DNA from: Planctomycetota bacterium
Lineage (GTDB): Bacteria > Planctomycetota > Phycisphaerae > UBA1845
Assembly (NCBI GenBank): GCA_030622435.1
Contig: JAUXGE010000004.1
Span: 1 to 35,003 of the forward strand
DNA: 35,003 nt
Direction of reading: 5' to 3'
Part shown: positions 27,644 to 35,003 of the stretch, piece after piece
How the letters are laid out: each line of letters begins with the position of its first letter
How positions within the stretch are numbered: the first letter of the stretch is position 1
Position numbers and translations under genes: made by a program
Notes under the pieces: model-generated
What the model was told of the DNA's origin: nothing
Seen by the model: the letters and a program-made list of their open reading frames with translations, nothing else
Databases searched by the model: none

Positions 27644-29329
27644 TCACTTGGAATCCGCAACCCATCGCCGAACCAGAGAGGCCGCACCCCCCGGGTCGTT
27701 TCGCACCATCTCGGAAACTTCCACCATGAGTTCCTCGTATCGCAGAGTCTCCGGATCGACCTCCTTGGCGGTCAGCATCGTCTCCGATACCTCGGCTCGA
27801 CCGACGGTGCCCGACGACACGGTCAGGGGTACATCCCCCTCACCCTGATCACCGGCTTCGGCACCGAACCGGCGGTGTGGAGGCATCATCTCTGATGACT
27901 TGCGGACCATACGCATCATCATCGACAGACTCACGAGGGCGAGCAGCCCGAGCCCGACTTGCGGACCGTACGTGCGCACCATGCCGATCGTATCGAACGC
28001 CTCGTCACCCGACGGACCGATTCCCGCAACTCCCGGCGCACGACTCCTCAGGCCGCCCTCCGCCGTCCATTCCATGTCGGGGTACACATCCACCTCGACG
28101 TCATCCGAGTCCCCGGCCATCACGATCCGTTCGACGCCGGCCTTGACCCGCGCAACCTGCTCGTTGCGGACGGCAACGAATTGTGGATTGTCGTCCTTGG
28201 GACCCTCGGTCACATCCGGATACTTCACCCGGTACACACCGACGATGAAACTTCGAGGAATGCCGATCGCAGCCGTCACCTTCTTCGTCGTGAGCGGAAT
28301 CTGCTCGACCGTTTCCCTCTGTGTAACCTGCGGGGGGAAGTTCTCGACAGTCGTCTCTTCGGTCGTGCCCGTTTGTTCCCCGGAACCCGCAGTCAGAGCC
28401 GTCCCCAGGTTGGCTTGCACACCCGGCTCCGCGGCAGGTGCGCCCGAAGACTGTTCAGTCGAGCTGCCCGTCTCCAGCCTGGGCTGCGGAAGACCGTGCT
28501 TGATGTTCTGTGTCACACGTTTGTTCGTATCCAGCTCGACCGAGACTGCAACCTGAATGCCGGGGATGTCTGCAAGCTTGTTGAGAATCTTGGCGCGGAA
28601 GTGCTCCTCGCGCTCCTTGATCAATGACAGAAGATCGAAACTGATCTCATCATCGGGATGAGGCACACTGTAGGACCTCCAAGTGCGCCTGTCCGTGATG
28701 TTCACATTATGTGGCTTGAGCCCCGTAACCGCCCCCGCCACCAGCTTCGCAAAAGCCTCCACCATCCTGTGGTTCATCTCCCTGCCCTGAGCCAGAGTGA
28801 CGGCCACAGACGCCGTCGGCGTGTCAGTGACACCTCCGAGGCGACGCTTTGTGGTCGGGTTTACGATCACCGACACCTGCTTGACAGCCGGCGACGTCGC
28901 GATGATTTTCGCCAGCTCGTTGCCTTTCGCGTAATTCTGAGCAAATTCCCGAGCAACCGGCGACTGAAACGGATTCGTCTCCTCCACGACGCTCGCCATA
29001 TCGAACAGGCTCCCCTCGGGAAGCGCTTCATCAGTATGGAGCAGGCGGAGCGCGTTGTGTCGATCGGCAGTACGGACGAACATTCTCGTACCACGTATCG
29101 AATAGGTAATGCCGTTGGCTTTGAGAGACTGCTCGGCCGCATCCAACTCTTCATAGGAGAATTCACGCATGACCAGCGGCACCATCTCCGGGGCCGTGGA
29201 CCATTGCAGCAGCCAAAGTAAAGACCCGGCGGCCAACGCGGCGCAGAGACCGATCGCAATGCGCTGGGAGATCGTCAGTACGCTCAGTTGAGCGCTGATG
29301 TTGATGAGTAACTGTCGCAGTCGCTCCAT
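27644..29329 (-). CDS. fliF: Flagellar MS-ring protein FliF
   Basis: 561 aa; MFVRTADRHNALRLLHTDEALPEGSLFDMASV, FAQNYAKGNELAKIIATSPAVKQVSVIVNP, C-terminal FliG-binding-like RNDPGGAASLVRRWVADSK. Confidence 0.97.
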   Translation of the reverse strand: MERLRQLLINISAQLSVLTISQRIAIGLCAALAAGSLLWLLQWSTAPEMVPLVMREFSYEELDAAEQSLKANGITYSIRGTRMFVRTADRHNALRLLHTDEALPEGSLFDMASVVEETNPFQSPVAREFAQNYAKGNELAKIIATSPAVKQVSVIVNPTTKRRLGGVTDTPTASVAVTLAQGREMNHRMVEAFAKLVAGAVTGLKPHNVNITDRRTWRSYSVPHPDDEISFDLLSLIKEREEHFRAKILNKLADIPGIQVAVSVELDTNKRVTQNIKHGLPQPRLETGSSTEQSSGAPAAEPGVQANLGTALTAGSGEQTGTTEETTVENFPPQVTQRETVEQIPLTTKKVTAAIGIPRSFIVGVYRVKYPDVTEGPKDDNPQFVAVRNEQVARVKAGVERIVMAGDSDDVEVDVYPDMEWTAEGGLRSRAPGVAGIGPSGDEAFDTIGMVRTYGPQVGLGLLALVSLSMMMRMVRKSSEMMPPHRRFGAEAGDQGEGDVPLTVSSGTVGRAEVSETMLTAKEVDPETLRYEELMVEVSEMVRNDPGGAASLVRRWVADSK

Positions 29330-29552
29330 CGTCTGCTACATCCTCGAGGACCCATGCGCACCCCCGGTCAATACCGACGGTATGCCGCACTTCGCGGGAA
29401 ACACGTCAAAGGCGGCAGGTCGACCCTCCATGTCCCACCTCTCGCCGATCTCTACACCCGGAAACACCAAACACCTCTCAGCCCGCAGATGGACCCGGTG
29501 AAACTCGCGGCGTCCGGGATTCTATGTGCCACGTCAACAAACAAACGCGGCG

Positions 29553-29867
29553 TCAGATCCTCATTTGCTGGATCTCACGATACGCCTCGGTCATCTTGTT
29601 CCGAATCTCCATCAGCAGATCGAAGGCGATGCCGGCCTTGTTCACGGCATGCATGACCTCGGCCACGTTGTCCGTCTCACCCGTGACAAGCCGCTGAACA
29701 CCCTGATCCGCCTCCTGCTGCAGCTTGTTCACCTCTTCGAGACTTTCCAGCAGAATCGTCTTGAAGTCCCTGCCCTTGACCTCCTGGGCCGCGGGGGCTC
29801 CCGGCGGTTCAACCGACACCGGTAGCATCTGTTGAATCGAACCCGGCATCTGGATCGGATCAGTCAT
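29553..29867 (-). CDS. fliE: Flagellar hook-basal body protein FliE
   Basis: FKTILLESLEEVNKLQQEADQGVQRLVTGETDNVAEVMHAVNKAGIAFDLLMEIRNKMTEAYREIQQMRI. Confidence 0.96.
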   Translation of the reverse strand: MTDPIQMPGSIQQMLPVSVEPPGAPAAQEVKGRDFKTILLESLEEVNKLQQEADQGVQRLVTGETDNVAEVMHAVNKAGIAFDLLMEIRNKMTEAYREIQQMRI

Positions 29868-29932
29868 CCCGCAAACCTTCTCCTTGTACGAACGTCAGCA
29901 CTTCCCACGGCCCGCGACCGACCGACCGGCGC

Positions 29933-30352
29933 CTACCCAATCAGCCTCAGGGTCTTCGCCGCCATCGACTTGGCCATTTCCATCACGGTCACGTTGGCCT
30001 CGTACGCCCGAGCGGCCGTGATCGCGTTGACCATCTCAGTGTGATAATCCACGTTCGATGTACGAACGTAGCCCTTGTGCTCGCCTTCCTTGACCGCATG
30101 CACATGGTCAGGATCCCATCGCAAACCGAAAGGCGCCGGATCCTCGATGATCCCGGCCACATGAACGCCCGGAGCATCGCGACCGCGCGACGGATCACCC
30201 GGCGCCAAGAGCGGAACGCGCCGTCGGTACGGAACGGCCTCTCCACCCTCAAACCGCACCGCATCCTTCATCGCGATGTTGCCGGCGACCACATCGAGGG
30301 TCGACCGATACGCCACAAGAGCCGAAGTACTGACATCCAGCACACCGAACAT
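29933..30352 (-). CDS. flgC: Flagellar proximal rod protein FlgC
   Basis: MFGVLDVSTSALVAYRSTLDVVAGNIA; VRTSNVDYHTEMVNAITAARAYEANVTVMEMAKSMAAKTLRLIG. Confidence 0.96.
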   Translation of the reverse strand: MFGVLDVSTSALVAYRSTLDVVAGNIAMKDAVRFEGGEAVPYRRRVPLLAPGDPSRGRDAPGVHVAGIIEDPAPFGLRWDPDHVHAVKEGEHKGYVRTSNVDYHTEMVNAITAARAYEANVTVMEMAKSMAAKTLRLIG

Positions 30353-30370
30353 TACCTACACCTCATCAGA

Positions 30371-30823
30371 TTACACTTGCCCGCGAATCGCCTTCCGCAG
30401 TCTATCCGTTCGGTCCCGCAGCAACGACGTCGCCAGATCGTGCCACATCCCGATCCGGGCCAGATCGGCCATCTCCCGCTCGATCGAGAGGTTCGTCCCG
30501 TCGTGGTGCAGGGTATGTTCGACCGGCCGCTCCGACGGCGTGACAGCCAGGTATCCTTGCTCGTCAGTCCGCACTTCCCGGCCGACCTCGACGGTAAACT
30601 GCCTGTTCCCGCCGCGCCCCCTGGTATCGAAGGCCTTCCGCAACGCCGCACGGAACGCCCCATCATCCAGTTGCTTCGCTCGATACCCGGGCGTGTGGAT
30701 GTTGGCGACGTTCTCCGCAATAACACTCAGCTTTGCCTGGCTATACGCAAGGGTCTTGACCAGCGCGGGCGTGGCTCCGCGATCCGTTATGGATGACAGA
30801 AACACTTCCGACTCAACCTCCAT
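30371..30823 (-). CDS. flgB: Flagellar proximal rod protein FlgB
   Basis: ALVKTLAYSQAKLSVIAENVANIHTPGYRAKQLDDGAFRAALRKAF; ATG at 30823 chosen over the GTG at 30841. Confidence 0.93.
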   Translation of the reverse strand: MEVESEVFLSSITDRGATPALVKTLAYSQAKLSVIAENVANIHTPGYRAKQLDDGAFRAALRKAFDTRGRGGNRQFTVEVGREVRTDEQGYLAVTPSERPVEHTLHHDGTNLSIEREMADLARIGMWHDLATSLLRDRTDRLRKAIRGQV

Positions 30824-30892
30824 CCAGACCGAACAGACCACACACCCGAAACACCTCGTGACGGGCGCAACATCTCGGCTTCACCGCCCGAT

Positions 30893-30908
30893 CGCACATT
30901 CCATACCA
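30893..30908 (-). promoter_or_regulatory. Candidate sigma54 (-24/-12) promoter upstream of flgB
   Basis: Minus strand TGGTATG-GAAT-GTGCG, i.e. GG-N10-GC spacing fitting TGGYAYR-N4-TTGCW with one mismatch in TTGC and one at W; 70 nt upstream of the flgB ATG. Confidence 0.45.
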
Positions 30909-31055
30909 CTCGCACAAACCACGCTCTTGGCCCGGTCAAGGGACTCCGCGCGCCATACGCGACCGGCAAAATCTGCGCATCGGCCGTTTCTGCGCCATGC
31001 AGACACCAGCCGCTCACCAGCACTCAAACCCCTCCGCGAGACCGAGCCCACAGCA

Positions 31056-32450
31056 TCACACACCGACGCCGACGGTCACCAGGGACCGCTGCGGCTCCTG
31101 CGACTCTTCCCGCCACTGCTTGAGCTTCATGCCCAGAGTCCGAACGCCCATGCCCAGCGCCTTGGCCGTCTTCGCACGGTGACCATTGAATCTGGTCAGC
31201 GTCCGCTCGATGAGCCTCCGCTCCATATCCTCCAGCATCCGCCCGTCTCGCAACGGCCCCAACCCCTCGACCGCCGGAACTCTCGAACCCAACCAGGGTT
31301 CGATCAGGTCGGCAGTAATCCTCCCGGTCTTGCACAGTGTGCCCGCCCGAAGGCAGAGGTTTTCCAGCTCGCGGACGTTCCCAGGCCAGGAGTAAGCCAC
31401 CAGAGCCCGCATCGCATCCGGATCAATCTCCAATGCGGCACCACCCTCGTGCCGGGCAGCACGCTCGAGGAAGTAGGCGGCCAGTTCCTCGACATCCTCC
31501 ACATGGTCACGCAACGCCGGAACCGTCACCGGCAGCACGTTCAGCCGGTAGTACAGATCATCTCGAAACCGCTTCTGCGCAACCCACTCCTCCAGGTTCC
31601 GATTCGTCGTCGCGATCACCCGCACGTCCACACGCCGCGTGACGCTGCTGCCAACCCGTTCGAACTCGTTTTCCTGAAGCACGCGAAGCAGCTTGGCCTG
31701 GAGCGGCAACGCCATCTCCGACAGCTCGTCTAGAAGCAGCGTACCACCGTCCGCCAACTCGAAACGCCCCTTGCGCGTCCTGTCGGCACCGGTGAACGCC
31801 CCACGCTCGTGACCGAACAGCTCGCTTTCCAGGAGACTTGCCGACAACGCGGCACAGTTCAGGCACAACATCGGCCGATCCGCGCGCGGCGAAGCCCGGT
31901 GAATGAAGGCACTGACCAATTCCTTGCCGGTTCCGGATTCACCTGTGACAAGCACCGTCGCGTGGCTGGCAGCCACTCGCTCCAACTGCTCCTGGAGCGC
32001 CGTCATCGCAGGCCCGGAACCGATGAGCTCGTGGCGCCTCTGCAGGTCGGCAACCGACGCGCGAAGGGCCTCGTTCTCCCGGCGCAGACGCGCGTGCTCC
32101 AGCGCCCGCTCGACAAGTACCACCACCGTGTCGGCCTCGAAAGGCTTCTGCATGTAGTCGAACGCACCGAGCTTCATGGCCTCGACTGCGGTCGCCACCG
32201 TCGCATAGGCGGTCATCATGATAATGGGCGTGTCACAGCCGGCCGACCGTATCTCACGGATCAGCGTCAACCCGTCCATTCTGGGCATCTTCAAATCGGA
32301 GAGAATAAGGTCGAAACGGCGTTCCTTGATCTCAGCCAGCGCCTCGGTCGGATCGGCAAACTTGCTGACCGTATGGTCTTCACGCTCCAACGCCGCCGCC
32401 AGCGACTCCCGCAGAATTTCCTTGTCATCCACGACACAGATACGGGACAT
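31056..32450 (-). CDS. Sigma54-dependent response regulator (NtrC family; FleR/FlrC/FlgR-like)
   Basis: Receiver DLILSDLKMPRMDG; AAA+ GESGTGKELVSAFIH, ELFGHERGAFTGADRTRKGRFELADGGTLLLDE with intact GAFTGA; C-terminal HTH GHRAKTAKALGMGVRTLGMKLKQW. Confidence 0.96.
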   Translation of the reverse strand: MSRICVVDDKEILRESLAAALEREDHTVSKFADPTEALAEIKERRFDLILSDLKMPRMDGLTLIREIRSAGCDTPIIMMTAYATVATAVEAMKLGAFDYMQKPFEADTVVVLVERALEHARLRRENEALRASVADLQRRHELIGSGPAMTALQEQLERVAASHATVLVTGESGTGKELVSAFIHRASPRADRPMLCLNCAALSASLLESELFGHERGAFTGADRTRKGRFELADGGTLLLDELSEMALPLQAKLLRVLQENEFERVGSSVTRRVDVRVIATTNRNLEEWVAQKRFRDDLYYRLNVLPVTVPALRDHVEDVEELAAYFLERAARHEGGAALEIDPDAMRALVAYSWPGNVRELENLCLRAGTLCKTGRITADLIEPWLGSRVPAVEGLGPLRDGRMLEDMERRLIERTLTRFNGHRAKTAKALGMGVRTLGMKLKQWREESQEPQRSLVTVGVGV

Positions 32451-33314
32451 TTACTCCGATCCTCCTGGCAAAGTTTCTTCAAGCTCATCATCCGCCGACG
32501 GAATCGACAACATGAACGCCGCACCGCCGCCCCGACTACTCCCCGCACGGATCGACCCTCCGTTCATCTCCGCGATGCGATGCACGATCGCCAACCCCAA
32601 GCCGGTTCCAGTGTGCTTCGTCGTGTAGAACGGGTTGAAGATTCGATGCAACAGCTCGGGATCGAGCCCCGGACCGTCGTCCTCCACCCACACGCGGAGA
32701 AAACGCCCGTCGGCTCGACGATCATCTCGGCGAATCCGGATATGTCCGTCAGATGAAATCGCGTCTATCGAGTTGAGGACCAGATTCAACAGCGCCCGTT
32801 CCATCTGAGCGGCGTCGCAGAAAACCTCCGCCGACGCCAGGGATGGATCCACGTCTATCCTGATCCGTGACGCCTCGGCCTTTGGCGCGGTCTGATCGAC
32901 CACGGCCTCGACAATTACGCCCATGGTGACCCGCTCCCTATCCGGCGCGGCATCACCGGCAAACACCAGGATATCCCCGACAATGTTGTCCAGGTTTCGC
33001 ACACCCGCCGACAACTTCCGAACCAGATCCTGCTCCTTGGGGCGATCGTCCAGATCCCGATAGAGCAACGAGGCATACAGCCCTATCCCGCCCAACGGGT
33101 TGCGAATCTCGTGTGCCACGCCGGCGGCCATCTCCCCCAATGCCGCCAGACGTTCACGCCGCTCAAGTTCCTTGTTCTTCTCATGCAACTCATCGCGAAG
33201 CCGGCAAACCTCCCGTGCCAGAGCCTCATGCGAACGTTTCAGCCTCTCCGTTACGGAGTTGTAGGCCTGGATGATTGAAGACAAATCGGGCTCTGTCGTT
33301 ACGGTCGCTGGCAT
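32451..33314 (-). CDS. Soluble sensor histidine kinase (FleS/FlgS-like)
   Basis: 287 aa, no TM helix; coiled coil then GEMAAGVAHEIRNPLGGIGLYASLLYRDL (H-box), ALLNLVLNSIDAIS (N-box), VEDDGPGLDPELLHRIFNPFYTTKHTGTGLGLAIVHRI. Confidence 0.95.
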   Translation of the reverse strand: MPATVTTEPDLSSIIQAYNSVTERLKRSHEALAREVCRLRDELHEKNKELERRERLAALGEMAAGVAHEIRNPLGGIGLYASLLYRDLDDRPKEQDLVRKLSAGVRNLDNIVGDILVFAGDAAPDRERVTMGVIVEAVVDQTAPKAEASRIRIDVDPSLASAEVFCDAAQMERALLNLVLNSIDAISSDGHIRIRRDDRRADGRFLRVWVEDDGPGLDPELLHRIFNPFYTTKHTGTGLGLAIVHRIAEMNGGSIRAGSSRGGGAAFMLSIPSADDELEETLPGGSE

Positions 33315-33322
33315 CGTTGAAA

Positions 33323-33799
33323 TCAGACTCCGTCATTCATGCAGTCGAGGAGGCCCGCTTGAGCCGTCGTCGTTCGATACGCCGTCATCGCACTCCCCTT
33401 GACGTGCGTCGACCGCAACGCGGCGGCCACCGCCTGCTTCCGCCCGGACAGCACACGGGAATCCTGCTCGTCACTTTCGATGATCCGCTGGAGACGCTCT
33501 CCAACCTCATGGAGCTGACGATCGGCTTCGACACGCTCATCGGGCGTGAATCGGGCTCTATATGCCTCCCAGTCTCGCCGCACCGGCAAAAGCCGCGTCG
33601 CAATCTGCGTCAGCCGCTCCGACAGCTTCTGTCGATCCGCCAGCACGGACAGCAACGGACCGACATCATCACCCGAAACCAAAGATCGTTGACGCGATGC
33701 AAGAGACTCCAAACGCCCATACAACGACGCCTGCTCACGCAGCAGTCGCAGCACGCCATCAGTCCCGGCGATGTCATCATCTGCAGCCATGCCTTGCAT
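33323..33799 (-). CDS. FlgN-like flagellar export chaperone
   Basis: All-helical protein with LLREQASLYGRLESLASRQRSLVSGDDVGPLLSVLADRQKLSERLTQIATRLLPVRRDW, typical of FlgN layout; start uncertain (ORF extends to a TTG at 33877). Confidence 0.65.
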   Translation of the reverse strand: MQGMAADDDIAGTDGVLRLLREQASLYGRLESLASRQRSLVSGDDVGPLLSVLADRQKLSERLTQIATRLLPVRRDWEAYRARFTPDERVEADRQLHEVGERLQRIIESDEQDSRVLSGRKQAVAAALRSTHVKGSAMTAYRTTTAQAGLLDCMNDGV

Positions 33800-33979
33800 C
33801 CCGGCTCTATCCTCCACCGCTGTCACCTCACCCTTCCTCACGTCACTCACAGTCCTAATCTTCGACACGCATCGCAACCGCCGAGCGACAACTCACGATC
33901 AGGTACCGCCGGGCCGATCCGCTACTGAAGCCGAGCTGTCTCCCGGAATCCACGGGGGAACCCACTCGCGCATCATGAT

Positions 33980-35003
33980 TCACAGCAGCTCGGACTCCCC
34001 CAGCCATCCAAAGTACCGTCTCCAATCCTCCCGCGTCTCCGGTGACACCGTATCTGCAAAGGCCTCGTCGGAGATCGCATCAACCAACACGAGCGCCCGA
34101 GCCAGCGCAGCCCGTGCCCCATCCCTTTCCCCGAGGAATACATGGCTGTTAATGATCTGAACGTACGCAGCAAGTGCACTCGGCGTATCCTTGTACATCC
34201 CGCTCGCCTCTTCGTAGAGCTTCAGGGCACGCCCGTAATCCTGGGTCTCGAAGAAACAGTCCGCCTCGTAAAGGTATGCGTGACGGAGGTACATCCGCTC
34301 GAGGCGGTTCAGCGCCGTCGGATCGCGAAGCTCATAGTCCGCAACCAACTGGCGGTATAGCCGCTGCGAGGCCCGGAAGCGGGCGACGTACTCCAACCGC
34401 ATCTGCTCGATCTCACCCGCCGACGTCGCACTCGCAACCTCGGCCTTGAGCGCCAGACCGCTCTTGCGGTGTGAATCCGCCAGAAGATAGCTCGCACGCA
34501 CGATGCGCGGATCGTCCGGGTAACGCTCCAGCACCTCCTCGAGCGTGGCGATCGCTCGCTCGAAATCGCCTCGCCGGTTTAGCGCGTCACCGTAGAGAAA
34601 CAGCGCGTCGGCAAACTCCGGAGCCTGCGGCGTGAATACTTCGGATTCCTCCAGCACGACACGTAGCGTCTTCTCGGCCAGATCCTCGTACTCCGGCCCC
34701 ATCGCCAGATAGCATCGCGCCAACGGCGTCAAAACACGCGCCCCGGCCAGGGTGCGTGGAAACCGCTGATAACATTCCTTGTACCCCTCGATGGCCTCCG
34801 GAAGTCTCCCGGAAAGCTGACGCAGTTGACCGACCCGCAGCAAAGCCCGGGGAACCAGGGCATGATGGGGACGCTCGACCGAAAACGCACGATACAGCTT
34901 CACCGCGCGATCCCGTTCACCAGCACGCACCAGCAGCTCGGCCCCACGCCACGTCACATCGGCGGCGAGTTCCTCGTTCAGAGCGTTGATTTGCGCTACC
35001 TGA
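33980..35003 (-). CDS. TPR-repeat protein, 5' end outside the window
   Basis: Repeated TPR-like units (GRLPEAIEGYKECYQRFPRTLAGARVLTPLARCYLAMG; GDFERAIATLEEVLERYPDDPRIVRASYLLADSHRKSG). Frame remains open through the window edge (QVAQINALNEELAADVTWRGAELL). Confidence 0.8.
   Translation of the reverse strand, partial: QVAQINALNEELAADVTWRGAELLVRAGERDRAVKLYRAFSVERPHHALVPRALLRVGQLRQLSGRLPEAIEGYKECYQRFPRTLAGARVLTPLARCYLAMGPEYEDLAEKTLRVVLEESEVFTPQAPEFADALFLYGDALNRRGDFERAIATLEEVLERYPDDPRIVRASYLLADSHRKSGLALKAEVASATSAGEIEQMRLEYVARFRASQRLYRQLVADYELRDPTALNRLERMYLRHAYLYEADCFFETQDYGRALKLYEEASGMYKDTPSALAAYVQIINSHVFLGERDGARAALARALVLVDAISDEAFADTVSPETREDWRRYFGWLGESELL

Noticed and set aside
30276-31733. 485-aa plus-strand ORF
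   Set aside because: Antisense shadow of flgB and the sigma54 regulator; low-information sequence.

Overview
The window is a single co-directional block: every supported gene is on the minus strand. It holds a large flagellar and motility cluster (about 5.1-35.0 kb) followed by a small propionate/methylmalonyl-CoA and lysine-pathway block (0-5.0 kb). In transcription order (right to left): TPR protein (cut by the window edge), FlgN-like chaperone, soluble histidine kinase, sigma54 NtrC-type regulator, flgB, flgC, fliE, fliF, fliG, fliH, fliI, fliJ, MotE-like protein, fliK, flgD, flgE, flbD, motA, motB, fliL, fliN, fliO, fliP, fliQ, fliR, flhB, flhA, flhF, flhG, a small membrane protein, fliA, a small unknown protein, dapF, methylmalonyl-CoA mutase small (B12) subunit, meaB, methylmalonyl-CoA mutase large subunit, methylmalonyl-CoA epimerase (cut by the edge). 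Gene content and repeat style suggest a Planctomycetota/Phycisphaerae-like organism, but this is inference only. No tRNA, rRNA, CRISPR or transposase gene was recognised. The most unusual signals are non-coding: (1) a purine/pyrimidine-asymmetric, low-complexity giant inverted repeat (36-bp arms, 33/36 matching) filling the mcmA-mce gap; (2) a composite palindromic REP/BIME-like element with 11-bp perfect terminal inverted repeats in the flbD-motA gap; (3) a second, unrelated REP-like element splitting fliO from fliP. Protein-level curiosities include a FliN with FliM-like N-terminal motifs and no ATG start for the long form, a PomAB-like stator, a DapF insertion, and two small uncharacterised proteins next to fliA.
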